From the NCBI RefSeq assembly GCF_011397635.1, contig NC_064773.1, forward strand, positions 26,290,949-26,354,948: a stretch of 64,000 nucleotides of DNA, in the 5' to 3' direction. Under the pieces are notes generated by a model, which saw nothing but the letters and a program-made list of their open reading frames with translations, made no database searches and was not told the DNA's origin. Below, piece after piece: positions 1 through 10,843 of this stretch. How positions within the stretch are numbered: the stretch's first letter is position 1; each line of letters starts with the position of its first letter. The stretch comes from Epinephelus fuscoguttatus. Lineage: Eukaryota; Chordata; Actinopteri; Perciformes; Serranidae. The translations under genes and the position numbers were made by a program.

Positions 1-883
1 GACTTATTTCTTCTAAAACGGAAGCACCCTGTTTTGATATTAAACACAAGGTTTTATTTCCAAGCCAAACCACAGTGAATTTTTCACAATTCTTTTATCA
101 GTCCCTCCAGGATTTCACAGGCCTTTTTTGGGGATTGTTGCCGTACAAAATACAAGATTTTACAGCAGCTTTTCGAATGATTTAACTATCTGCACATCCT
201 GACCCCAAAAAGACGGCCACAGGGTCACTCTTTCTGAACACAGCAGCTACCTTTAGCAGAGGTCCACAGGAGGACTGGCCAGGACAGCACATCATGTACA
301 AAACGTGTTTGTCAGTCGATTTGGTTTGTGGTCCACCACAATGTTGAACACGGTTCAAAACAGTTAAGCCCTGCTTTCTTGCAGAACATCAGGAAGTAGC
401 CTTGCACAGTCTTAAGCAGTATTTTTTGTTGGTAAATGTGTCAATGTCACACGTCTGCATCTTCACAAGCAGAAACAAGGAAGTGAGTTTGGGGACGTTA
501 AGCAGGGGGACTGATATGACTAGGGTTGCAACGGTATGAGATTTTCACAGTAAGATAAGTAGTAACCGTCTCAGAAAAAAAAATTGCAGTTCAGTTTCAC
601 GGTATCACAGTATTACAGAATTATCATTACTATCAGTCAGAACGACTCTTTAAGGAATGAAAATGGAAGGGTTATTTTTGGTTGAACAAATAATGGAAGT
701 ATGTGTATAAAGTCTGATATCAAATTCATGGGTTTCATTTTCATTCATTCATTCATTCGTGGTTGGTCTGCAGCTGTAGACTGGATATACCATTCACTAT
801 ATCTAATGCTAAAACAGGGGTGTGTTATTACATGTAACAATCTTTACTTACAGATTTAACCATGTTAAGTAAGTCACATCTAC
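1..883. other. Non-coding: hcfc2 intron or alternative 3' end
   Basis: No further hcfc2 exon was recognised here. The minus strand carries AATAAA at 58-53, preceded by AT-rich, non-coding-looking sequence, so a short alternative transcript could end here. A hAT-like remnant begins near 526 and an (ATTC)n run lies near 742-760. Confidence 0.4.
526..770. mobile_element. hAT-like non-autonomous element remnant
   Basis: Starts GGGTTGCAACGGTATGAG and continues with a cacagtaag/accgtctcag and cacggtatcacagtatt pattern typical of a common fish repeat. The opposite terminus was not found. The family name is from memory. Confidence 0.35.
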
Positions 884-948
884 CTGAGCTGATGCTTTCG
901 CTTCTTTATTAGTGGTTTCTCCAGTTTGAGCTTGAAGGGACTGGACAT
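884..948 (-). CDS. hcfc2: hcfc2 probable coding exon 9
   Basis: A 65-nt candidate with a good acceptor (ttctctcag|ATGTCC), a donor (GCTCAG|gtagat) and the correct phase. It encodes [20 protein letters not shown] and Q. This lies in a poorly conserved Gln/Ser/Thr-rich linker, so the support is splice signals and frame, not similarity. Reading through the donor would meet an in-frame stop within about 14 codons. Confidence 0.55.
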
Positions 949-3900
949 CTGAGAGAAGAGAGTTAAGCAAAATTTCACCAGAGAGCCAAGAATGTGTTTA
1001 GAAAGTTCCCCACCCTGATAAACATGCCACAGATTCGTTCAGTTAATGTATTTTTCAGGCAGTAAAATTACTCTGTTTAATAACCTCCATTCTTCTACTA
1101 TTCCAAGCTGCGTCCTGAGCCTCTCCTCTCCTCACTGAGGGGATAGCTGAATATGTGCACTCGTCATACCTGCAGAGTCTTTACCCTTCGCGTCCAGTCC
1201 ATCTGTTCCAGTTGGATCGACTGGCTTGGCTGGTGGAGGTGCAGGCTGGATCTGAAGGATGTAGCAGTCTGCTGCCGCCAGAGGGCGCCATGCCACGTGA
1301 AGCATGCTGACTGTGGATTTGATGAGTAGCACTGCCTGTGGGGTGGCTGGCCGATCTGAGGACAGAATACAGAACATGTTGACAAGCTGTATTTGCTTTT
1401 TGTTGTTTGGGTTGGTTTTTTTTTTAGCACAAAAACACAAAAAAATCACCAGCGTCTTCGAACAGCTTGCTGCCAGTTCTCACCTGTCTCCAGGTACCAG
1501 AGGTCCTTGCAGCAGACTTGGTAGTTCCAGCTCTTTCGGTAACCGTCACGACCGCTCCAAATGTAAAGCCTGGACCCAACGGTGGCGGCACAGTGGCCGG
1601 CCCTGGCTTTGGGTCTACAGGCATACGGATCATCACTTTGGGGTCCATGGCTTTGCAGCTGGGACTCAATATCATCCTGCTGCTCTGGGCCCAAATCCTG
1701 CCAGCTCATAGTGTCTGTAACAGGAAAAAAAAGGCTGCAGTGAACTTGCTGGCCTCTGAGCGATGGGCTGAATAACAAAAAAAAAAAAGATGCATCAGAA
1801 CTTTATGTTTCCTGTGGTGCTGACGAAACCTGATGTTAAAACAGACTGACACCACATTTAGCAAAAACTTAACCAATAAAGATGCGCTCTCTGTGTGAAA
1901 CCTCTGATAAGAGTGTGGGATATCTTTAGAGAAATGCACAGACCTAAGTTGAGTACAGTTAAGGAGTCACTGCAGATCCATTCAGTTCCTAAAGCATTGT
2001 GTTTGACGGATTCTGGCACAGGAACCCAGCCACCGAAAACATACATCCTGCAGACAGATGGACACACAGTAGTTTGTAAAAGACCAGCCAGTTCAGGTGT
2101 CGCATACACACTAAACATCTGCTGCTTCGATTATGACGGATCTCTCACTTGTTTCCAATGACATTGGCAGAATGAAGGCTTCTGGGGAGTGGCGTGGAAC
2201 CCCTGGTTTCAGGCATCGACCAAACCATTGTGTCTGAAGAGAGGAAATGATAATGATAAGGAAGTTGCAATACATACAAAAACTCAAATAAGCCTACCAG
2301 TTTTGTGGTCAATTAAAGCATGCGAAATGTTTCAATTTTCCTCTCTGAAACTTTATGATAATCAATATTATCTGTCACTAAAAAAAAAAACCTACCGAGA
2401 TCAAGCTGCCAGAGGTCGTCTAACCGGCATCCTTGCATCCCTCCATAGATGTAGAGCTTCGGGGAGCCGAGGCCAGTGTATGCAACCGAGGTGTGGGACT
2501 CCCGTGCTGAGGGACCACCACCCTTCGTCTCTGGTATGCTCCAGCCTCTTGCCCCGGATAATGACTGCAGTTCCAACTCATAGAGGTCACCCATGTATCT
2601 AAGATGGTAGATAGTCAGACTCATTTATTCAACTGTCTCTTAGATAGAGGTTATTATCAAACTGCACAGTCTCCACGCTGGTGAGCAGAGATGTTTCATT
2701 TAATTAACTGTGGGTGTGCACAGAGAGCAACATGATCAACAAGCCACTGGAGTTCATTCTGGAATAAACACTAATTAAAAAGTTATACTATAAACTAGAG
2801 CTGAAAAGATGAATCAAAAGGAAAGTAATCTGCAACTGTTTGATAACAGATCATATATTGCAGTCATTTAAAGATAAAAAAGAGAAATATTCTCTGGTTC
2901 TAGCTTCTCATTTGTGAGGATTTGTTCCTTTCCTTTTTCATATATCATTGTAAAGTTTGAGTTTTGCTATTGTTGGACTTCCAAAAACAAAATTATTAAC
3001 TGAAACATAATCGGCAGTAGGACAATAATCCTTAGTTGCAGCTCTAATTTAAACACACACACACAGGGCTTGCTGAATGTCCGTAAGAAGTCCCCACAAC
3101 TACCCCCACTCAATATTCACAAACAAATCTAACCAAAAACAATCAGTTTGCCCCCTTTTCATGCATCTCTGAAAAACCCAGTGTAAACAAACACTTTATC
3201 AAACACTATGTTTCTTGTATGTATCCACACACTACCTTGGTACATTGCCGTTGGGGTCTTCACTATCATTGGCCAGCCCTCCAAACAGGTAACACTTGTT
3301 ACCCACAAGTGTGAGGCTGTGTCCAATCCGAGGGCAGGGGGGCAAGCCATTCCTGGGTGCTCTGGGCTTCAGCTTCTTCCACAGCCAGCGACTAGCCTGA
3401 GCAACACAGAGTAAAAGTCAAGATTTAATTAAATTACCTTCACAACAGCAACTGGGTTGGAATTAGTGGTGGGCGATAAAATGATAACATATCGTCTCGC
3501 GATAAACACTTACGCGCTGTCGATAGAAAAGACGTTCGATATAACGTTCGATAATGTTACTTATTCTGTCAGGAAAAAAGACAAGTGAAGTTACCCTCAG
3601 AGTCGGGCGGTGCAAGGTTGGTTGCATGAACACACACACAACATCAGGTTTGGTTGCGCCATCCTCATGTGTGAACACAACCAGGGTTGCCAGGTCCACT
3701 TAAAAGCCACGACTTTGGTATTGTCTTTTTTTGTAAAGTCGCTTACAAATATTGGTAGTCACAGGTTGTGTTTTTTTGGGCTTGTTTCTACAGTGGAGTT
3801 GCTTATTTGGGCTTGCTCTCCAAATGTCGCCTTTCTCTATATATACCCATCTATTAAGTTATTTAAACGCATGATAGTATGTCGGACTACAGGATGTTTC

Positions 3901-5691
3901 CACAGCTCCACTCCCTCCACCCCTCTCCTTCTCCGCATAGGTGAATGAGACTTTTCACATTTAAATCGCACGATTAATGGAGGTTCTTTAACTATTTCAC
4001 TAACAAGTGGGCGAAATATGGAAAGAATAGAATTAAGATTTATAGAAAGAGAGAGGATTGAAAGATTCGACTACAAGAGGGGGACGATTCAAAGGCAGTG
4101 TGCAGATTCAGATTCTGTGTGAAATATGTACTCATCATTCAGATCTTGTTCAGCATACCAGCACTGTTACAGTGAAAGTAAAATGGCTCGTTATATGCAA
4201 CTTCTTACTTTCATTTTCATTCATTCATTTATTCTTTCCACGTTTTTGGTCGGCTAGTTGGTTTGGTAGAGCTCAAGGGCAGTAAATATAATATATTTGT
4301 ACAGTAATTTTGGTTGCTTGTTTCTCTCCCAAGATTTGGCAACACTGAAGACAACACAGCGTGGAGTGAGTGAGTGAGTGAGTGAGTGAGTAGCAAGAAT
4401 GAGTGCGGATAGCGAGGAAATAGTCAAGTAGTAGTTTTTATACCATCTTGTGTAAGGTCATTTATTTGAGTGTTTTCTAATAGTTATGTTGACATTACAT
4501 TTTCCTCCGTGTGCCTTGACTGATGACTGTGATTGAAATCAGAAGAAAGCTACTGAGTTTAAAATAAATGTATTTATTTTGTCCTGGTCCTTATTTCAAA
4601 TAGATTATAAAAAATGATTGATAATTATTGTTATCGATCAATATGAACCAGCTATATAGTCATATACTGAAAAGTATATGGCTGAAAAGCCATATCGCCC
4701 ACGCCTAGAAGGAATCACCACTTATGAAATGTAAATACATTACCTGAAGTTCATAGAGACTGTTGGTGTACTTCCCAAACTCCATCATGCCGCCAAAGAC
4801 AAGTATTCGACTGCCGTCACAGACGAAGCCATGGGCAGCACAGCCAGGTGGGATGTCACCCCTCACGGCAGGCAGAAACCACTGCTTAGAGACTGGAGGG
4901 ATGGGCACATGTCAGCTGTTGCATAAGGCAAAACATCTGGGTGGATGCTGCCTTTCAGACATTTTATACACCCTGTTTGGAAGCATCTTTTACAAGAAGA
5001 GCTTTCTTTGCAGGAGCACGACCTCAGACACCACTTCAGCTGCAGTAAAAATATAATGACCTTTATTGCACAATGCCCTCGTCAGCATAACATTGATACA
5101 GTATCTTGTACTGTACTGTGCGCGTTACATATTCAGTATATGTAAAACTACATTTAACTGTCACACTTTTTGTTACCAATCTGTAATTGTTACCAGTTAA
5201 CGCAACAAATAACATGGCGTTCCCACCATGAGCTAACGGTAAGGCACGTAAACAATACGTTAACGAAACAACCATGTTACGTTGAATTTCGGAGGAAAAA
5301 AGGAACTAAAGCTAAATAGTCAGCTGAAGTTACACTGTCCAGTTCAAGTTAAGGGCTACTTTACCAACACCCATAACAACGAAATGATGCTAAAATGGTG
5401 GAGGGCCTCTTAAAGGGACATTAAAAGGTCGCGGTAAAGGGCTGGTTTGTTTTTTTCAACCCCTGCGCCTGCTAAAAACATTAGCCGCTAACCTGCTAGC
5501 TAGCGTCCAGCTAACGTTAGCTCACCAGTGTTGTAAACATGGAGGTCCTCCGCTATCCCTTCGTTTCCACCACCGAACACGACAATCAGCTCCCGTATTG
5601 CAGCTGCACGGTGTCCGTGTCTGGACCGCGGTATCACCCCTGAGACCGAATTAACTTTTCTCCATTGCGGCTCCTCGGTACCAGTAATCAT
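884..5691 (-). CDS. hcfc2: hcfc2, host cell factor C2 (5' part of gene, nine exons)
   Basis: HCFC2 is a nuclear Kelch-propeller protein of the host cell factor family, which bridges transcription factors to chromatin-modifying complexes. Nine exons were placed by GT/AG junctions and phase: 5526-5691, 4744-4892, 3236-3396, 2396-2598, 2149-2233, 1944-2047, 1484-1714, 1170-1355 and 884-948. They join to 1350 nt (450 codons) with no stop. The protein carries Kelch signatures such as [24 protein letters not shown] and FGGWVP. HCFC2 is preferred over HCFC1 because of [24 protein letters not shown] and [14 protein letters not shown]2 is normally near 790 residues, so the C-terminal fibronectin-type III part is missing and should lie left of position 1. 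The start codon was chosen because the adjacent sequence matches the family N terminus. Paralogue assignment is fairly sure, family very sure. Confidence 0.88.
1170..1355 (-). CDS. hcfc2: hcfc2 coding exon 8
   Basis: Follows the Kelch domain with a first fibronectin-like strand pattern: [20 protein letters not shown], then [16 protein letters not shown], then a Pro-rich tail. The human equivalent is the KPPAPSQVQLIKATTNSFHV region. The acceptor is cctcag|ATCGG and the donor CTGCAG|gtatga. Confidence 0.85.
1484..1714 (-). CDS. hcfc2: hcfc2 coding exon 7
   Basis: Encodes TMSWQDLG and, after a variable acidic/Gln segment, [32 protein letters not shown] and [12 protein letters not shown]. This is the last Kelch blade, with the family-diagnostic [10 protein letters not shown] end. 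The acceptor is gttacag|ACACTATG and the donor ACAG|gtgaga. Confidence 0.92.
1944..2047 (-). CDS. hcfc2: hcfc2 coding exon 6
   Basis: Encodes [14 protein letters not shown], then [15 protein letters not shown]. The acceptor is tctgcag|GATGTATG and the donor TTAG|gtctgt. Confidence 0.88.
2149..2233 (-). CDS. hcfc2: hcfc2 coding exon 5
   Basis: An 85-nt exon encoding [11 protein letters not shown] and [14 protein letters not shown]. The acceptor is tcttcag|ACACAATG and the donor AACAA|gtgaga. It is too short to stand out as an ORF and was found from protein similarity and phase. Confidence 0.88.
2396..2598 (-). CDS. hcfc2: hcfc2 coding exon 4
   Basis: Encodes [31 protein letters not shown] and [20 protein letters not shown]. 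The acceptor is atcttag|ATACATG and the donor CTCG|gtaggt. The [10 protein letters not shown] and LDDLWQLDL strings are the best HCFC2-type evidence. Confidence 0.9.
2796..3046. mobile_element. Short hAT-like MITE in hcfc2 intron
   Basis: The left end tagagctgaaaagatgaatc pairs with the right end ccttagttgcagctcta as a diverged terminal inverted repeat (core TAGAGCTG / CAGCTCTA). It belongs to the GCTGCAACTA-type family that recurs at 30239, 36017, 39012 and 39756. Confidence 0.55.
3236..3396 (-). CDS. hcfc2: hcfc2 coding exon 3
   Basis: Starts [11 protein letters not shown] and contains [11 protein letters not shown] and [19 protein letters not shown]. The acceptor is tgctcag|GCTAGT and the donor CCAAG|gtagtg, which splits an Arg codon. 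Third Kelch blade. Confidence 0.9.
3464..4707. mobile_element. hAT-type non-autonomous element filling an hcfc2 intron
   Basis: The termini TAGTGGTGGGCGAT (left) and ATCGCCCACGCCTA (right) are inverted repeats with two mismatches. The 8-bp flanks gttggaat and gaaggaat match at 6 of 8 positions, as an aged hAT target duplication would. The element is about 1.24 kb, has no transposase and contains a (GAGT)n run at about 4366-4391. It makes up nearly all of the 3397-4743 intron. Confidence 0.6.
4744..4892 (-). CDS. hcfc2: hcfc2 coding exon 2
   Basis: The acceptor is cctccag|TCTCTAAGCAG. The exon encodes the second Kelch blade: [20 protein letters not shown], then [19 protein letters not shown]. 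The donor is CTTCAG|gtaatg, phase 0. CAAHGF favours HCFC2 over HCFC1. Confidence 0.9.
4893..5525 (-). other. hcfc2 intron 1
   Basis: AT-rich intron between the ATG exon and exon 2. No coding sequence or clear repeat was seen. Confidence 0.6.
5526..5691 (-). CDS. hcfc2: hcfc2 coding exon 1
   Basis: Encodes residues 1-55, including [20 protein letters not shown] and ending HVYNT. The ATG is at 5691-5689. The donor is CACTG|gtgagc, phase 1. Confidence 0.9.
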
Positions 5692-5800
5692 TTTCCCGTG
5701 AGGGAGGCTGAAGTTTGGCGCTGTTGACGTTTCAAAGATGGAGGCGGGACTAAGGGCGTGGGCGGGGCTAATGAGGTATCCGGAAATTCAATCAGAGAGG
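5692..5800 (-). promoter_or_regulatory. hcfc2 5' UTR and proximal promoter
   Basis: Immediately upstream of the hcfc2 ATG lie, in plus-strand coordinates, an E2F-like TTTGGCGC (5714-5721), a TGACGT half-site (5725-5730), a YY1-like AAGATGGAGGCGG, a GC box GGGCGGGGC (about 5760-5768) and an ETS-type CCGGAA (5780-5785). There is no TATA box. The composition suits a housekeeping promoter. Site calls are by eye and function is inferred. Confidence 0.55.
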
Positions 5801-6740
5801 CGGAAATACGACAGATGTCTCACTCTGACTTGTTTACCGAGTATGAAAAAACGCAGAAAACTATTTGCTGAATCTGCCAAATAACGCTGATGATCTCACC
5901 AGGGTCATCTCAGCTTGGACTTGGGAAATACACATTAGGGAAGACTGTGACGGCAGTCTTACAAAAGAGGGATATAAGTAGGAGAATGACCAATAGAGCC
6001 ATGTTTTTCAGTTGCAAGATATCAAGGACACATCAGCTGTTGACATGACCTTTGAGCCCACATTGACAGACACACGATAAACAAGATAGTTCATAGTGCA
6101 GAGTTTGTTGAAACATATTTGTCTAACAGTCCATCTCAAACAGTGAGGACACCTCACTGTCAAAAATGGTTCCCTATGAATATGAATAGAGTTATAAACT
6201 TGCCTGGTAACTGATAATTCAGTTGCTTGTCGCGTAGTGGTAATGTCTGTCAGCTAAGGCCAGGTGCTTCATTGGATTGGTTTGCCCTCACAGGAGTTTG
6301 CAAATCGAAATTTTAGTCAGAACACACAGTAAGTCATTGTTGTTTGATTCGTCTTCTCAAACATAGACAATGTTTGGAAGTCCCTTCGCTTGTAAACTGA
6401 CTGTCACTGAGCCTCTTCTCTTTCAAACCAGAACATCAAATCACCTGTATGAGGTATTTTTAGCTGGTGTATGAAGAATGTACAGGTAAAAACATAAAAT
6501 TAAAAAAAAGGGAGGGTAATAAAGTACACAATGGCGTATTAATGATATTACTGTAAGCACTAGAAAAACAATCAGCTCATTCAGTTAATTAAATACAGTT
6601 TTTGTATTCATCATTTTATGTTTATATTTGGTTGCCAGAGCAGAACATTGCACCTTTCTTCAGAAACTGATTCATATTATTTGCTTTAGCAACATCCTGC
6701 ACTTTATCGAAGTGAAATCAACGATTGGGCAACAATTTTA
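5801..6740. other. Divergent intergenic region, no gene seen
   Basis: AT-rich sequence between the hcfc2 promoter and the GT-rich block before elk3. No exon, RNA gene or clear repeat was seen. Confidence 0.5.
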
Positions 6741-6746
6741 AGTTAT

Positions 6747-6858
6747 CGTGTGTGTGTGTGTGTGTGTGTGTAAGAACAGGAACCCCTCCCGGTGAGCAGG
6801 AAGAGGATGACGTCAGTTGTCAGTTGGCTCAGTGCTGTGTAGTCGGAATTACAATATT

Positions 6859-6906
<48 letters not shown>

Positions 6907-6945
6907 GGGGTATGAGTGAGCGTGAGTGTGTGTGTGCGTGCATGC

Positions 6946-6976
<31 letters not shown>

Positions 6977-7085
6977 CGTCTGCCTTAAATGCATGACTTC
7001 AGGTGTGTGCAGGTCTGAAAGAGAGTTTGGCGCGTGGCTTGTGCGTGAGAGCGACTGGTTTGAAGGAGGGGTTGTGTTTATAGAG

Positions 7086-7148
<63 letters not shown>
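6747..7148. repeat. Compound (GT)n tracts with a run of 21 G
   Basis: (GT)n tracts at about 6747-6770, 6859-6889, 6943-6968 and 7089-7148, with 21 consecutive G at 6890-6910 and a CGCGCGCG patch at 6968-6977. Alternating purine-pyrimidine DNA can adopt Z-form, and the G run can form quadruplexes. The block ends directly before the probable elk3 first exon. ORFs of up to 183 codons here are artefacts of the repeat. Confidence 0.9.
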
Positions 7149-7149
<1 letters not shown>

Positions 7150-7150
<1 letters not shown>

Positions 7151-7373
7151 ACACAGACGGGAATACTGCGCCAAAGGAAGTGCGCCGGTTCTCCGTCTGC
7201 GCGTCCCGACTTCCTGCTCTGAGGCAGGAGAGAGAAAAGCTGCGGATCCGCTTTCAGACAGCAGCAGCAGCAGCATGGAACCCCAACATAACACTTACAC
7301 ACCGCTATAAGACGCAAACACACTCATCACACACGGGCAGACGGGCAGAGGAGCAGCGGCCGTCCTCAGCAGG
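7150..7373 (+). other. elk3: Probable elk3 5' non-coding exon 1
   Basis: A GC-richer block with (CAG)n at 7259-7274 and a strong donor CAGCAGG|gtaggt (cut after 7373). elk3 coding exon 2 begins with an acceptor and 29 nt of leader, so at least one upstream non-coding exon is required. This is the best candidate in the 5' interval. The start is approximate because the transcription start cannot be read from sequence. Confidence 0.5.
7275..7310 (+). promoter_or_regulatory. Upstream ORF in the elk3 leader
   Basis: An 11-codon uORF (MEPQHNTYTPL, then TAA) lies in the proposed first exon. Its ATG has A at -3 and G at +4, a strong initiation context. It ends 63 nt before the donor, so it cannot extend the elk3 frame. 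If translated it should lower elk3 initiation; this is inference. Confidence 0.45.
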
Positions 7374-8264
7374 GTAGGTACAAGTTTAAGTTTCCTTCTA
7401 CGGACAACTTTCAAGACCTACGTGTTCGTGCGTAACAGGGACACAGAAGCAGACTTTTAGGAGCTTGTTGTATTTGCGGAAACCTGATAAGGTTCAGATA
7501 TTCATTGTCAGCTTTAACACAACACTGAACCCGCGCGTAAAGTAATAAACCTGTGCGTAAAAAGCGTTAAAGCTGTGCGTAAAAGGCGATAAAGCCAGTG
7601 CGTTCCCCGCTTTGGCACAGACACATGCGTAAAGTTGCCTCAGTTTAGTTTGGCTCCATTCAAAAATGAGAAAGAATGAAAAGAAGTTAGTGTACCGGCA
7701 GCTGTGGAAAAAAAATCAACCGTGGCTCCTTTAAAAATCTAGTTGTAGACTTTCTGGTTTGTCTGGACCTCGCAGACTAATTGCCATGCGCTTCCGGATT
7801 GAAGCTGGCAGCAGACAACATCTTGAAAATGAGTCACTGGTGCAACACAAAGAACCATTTGAGTTCCAGCAGAACCCCCCTCCCTCCCCATACACTCACA
7901 CACATACCTCCAAAATGGATGGAGAATAATTTGCAGCTTTTTGGTTCAGTTTGTTTCTGTTGGATTCAAAATCCTGAGTGTCAAAAGTACGCTGCAGTAA
8001 ATATCTAACAGATTCACATTTGAGGAAGGAGAAATGTTTATTTGTGGGTCATGAAGAAATTGTTACCTTACACTCACAAAGAAACAGAGAGAGAACAAGA
8101 AGGAGTTCATATAGGCCGTAACACTGAGTCCTGCTTTTATTCTGAAATTCCATAAATCATTTCCTCCTCCTGCTTAGTTTCTTTCCAGTCTAGATTTGTT
8201 AAAATGTCAGAGGATGAACATAGATCAAACTGTCTGACATAGATGCGTTCCCCATATGGTGTGG

Positions 8265-8302
<38 letters not shown>

Positions 8303-8378
8303 AGATGCTGCTCTTTAAAAGACACCTTCTGCATCCGCCGAGTGTTAACAATAAGGACTTTATATAAATAGAGAAGCA

Positions 8379-8423
<45 letters not shown>

Positions 8424-10329
8424 ACTCTGGGGGTTCCCAGTGACCGGACGTCCTACCTCCTGGAGAGGGAAGGCCTTTCTCCGAGAAGACGCCCCTGCTG
8501 AAGCTGAATGACAGGAAGTCCTGGTTTAGACAGACAGACAGACACCACTATACTTCTTCCATCACTTAACACACACACCCATGCAGGAAAAAGGAAGCGA
8601 GGATATGCGTTTGCGTGTGTGTTCCTGCCAATGGGTCATTGTTCGCACCACATGCACTTTCCCCTCTCCTCAGGCTGGTTTCCTGTCAGAAGGACAGAGA
8701 GAAAGACAGAGATTAATTCTGTGTTTTCATGTTAAATTAGTGGTTGATAATGAAGGTGTGTAGAGCAGCTATCACGTCTGGTGGCAGTGTTCATCCTCAG
8801 CTCCAACGTTTCTCCACTTCTCAGGCAGATGTGGTTGCCATGGGGATTTCTGATGCAACTGCAAAGTCTCTACTGTGATATTGTCATGGTTGCAAATTAA
8901 ATCAGGTTATAATGACGCATTTGTTGTTTTTCTTTCGGCAGTAAGTAGTTTTGTATTTCCTGCTAATAAGGCACCTTGTAAATCAATTGCATTGAGAGAG
9001 AGGGAGGGACAGCAAAGGAGACAGAGAGACAGACAGGCAGACGCTCAACAGACAGTCAGTGGTTTCCAGGTAAACATGTCAGTTAGACTCGTGCTTGTCT
9101 TGGCAGAAGGTCACTGACCACATCCTGCTTTATCACCATGGAAACACCCAAAAGCCAACCAATGTCTGGCCCTCTCTCTCACTCTCACTTTCCCTCATGG
9201 TCTGTCACACACACACTTGAAAATTAGAATCTCTGTAAGTACGCAGGGCTAAATCTGACAAACCAAAAAGCTCCTTAATTGTTAGCAGGCAGATTATTTT
9301 TTCATCAAGAAAACACAACTTTACATTTACCTGTCCTTTAGAAACCATTTTTTTTAAAAAAAAAAGGTTTATTCAACCTTCACTACATCCCTCTGTCCAA
9401 CATTTAAGTGGGCCAAGGAGGTGAAGTAAGGGCACGTGGACAAACACAACCCTGAGCATCAATGGCGGCTTCACTCACTCTTGTATTTACTACTGCCGCC
9501 ATCCTGCTTTGGAAGGCAGCCAAGGTCCATGAGATAAAAGAGCCCACTAAGGTGTGAGATATAGATTTTGTTCCAGAGTCGCGCTCTTCAGAAACTCACG
9601 GCGAGGCTGACTGTCCAGTGGAACCTTTGGTGTTGTTTACATGTTTGTGTTGTTGTCTGTTTGTGGGTTCAGCGTCTGGGACAGGGAATTCCCAGCCAGA
9701 GAGGCGGTGTGGTGGTGGACATGGTCAGCACTGTTATGCTTGTGGTTTTTATTGGAGTTTGCATCAGAGGAAGGATTGCAGTACACATTTGTGTTGACAT
9801 TACCAATTCCTCCTCCTCCTCCCTGCCCTCCGCTCCCCTCCTTTCTTTCTTTCCTTCCTTTTTATGTCGTCTGTGGTTTCTGATTCCCTAAACAGTCTAA
9901 GAATGTGTGATATTATTTCAATGTCAGACATTTTAAGGGCATCAAGTCTAAGAGTAACCCAGTACCAAGAAGTATTGCTACTTCCAGTCAAATGATACCT
10001 GCATTTGATCCTTTTTGTACCCACATCTAGAAAAAATAATTATTTATATGGTTTTGCTTGCAGTCAATCACCACAGCTATTCTTTGATTGAATGCAATGT
10101 GTGATGGGCCCACTACCCCAGCGCCTAAAACCCATACAGTCTGTGTGGAGTGGAGTGTGGTGTGTTTGATGGCATTGACAGTTCAGTGTGTCAAGATGCT
10201 ACCAAAATGTTCAAAGTATGGCAACACCTGTCGCATCTGCTGGCATTTTACTGAACTGAATGAAGTAGGATTAAAAGGTATCAGATGAATTACTATTGGT
10301 ATTGGTATTACTTTACGAGTACTAGTATT

Positions 10330-10777
10330 AGTAGGGGAGCCCGGGGATGATTGTAACACTTTTTGTTTGAGCAAGTGTAACTCAGTGGGTTTTTTTGTTA
10401 CAGCTCTTAAATTTTTATACGTGGTGCCATATTTGTCTACTATAAATAACACACACTTTGACCTCTACTACACCATCACAGATTATGGAAATTAATGTCA
10501 AACACAAAGAGGTATATTGTTACAACGTACCCCAGTACCGGGGTGAGTTGTAACACTAGCTGGGGATGGATGTAACAATTAAATTATTGTGCTTAAAAAA
10601 GATTCACAATAGGCTAAATGTATACAAGCACTTTAATGAATAATAAAGAAGAAACGATAAACTTGTAAGACTACAATAATTATAATATTAAAATAAATAG
10701 AAATGTATAACATAAATACAAAAAATAAGTACAATAAAATAAATGTAAATATATAACTAAAGAATAATGAAGTATTA

Positions 10778-10843
<66 letters not shown>

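Noticed and set aside
884..5691. Reading the Kelch gene as hcfc1
   Set aside because: [14 protein letters not shown] and [10 protein letters not shown] fit HCFC2 better. The region that would hold HCF-1 cleavage repeats is outside the window, so this stays open to a tree test.
6743..7310. Long ORFs of up to 183 codons on both strands
   Set aside because: They are translations of (GT)n/(CA)n repeats (Thr-His and Cys-Val runs), not proteins.
9462..9557. 31-codon ORF starting ATGGCGGCTTC as a gene or alternative elk3 start
   Set aside because: Short, no domain recognised and no clear donor in frame. Kept only as a weak possibility of an alternative exon.
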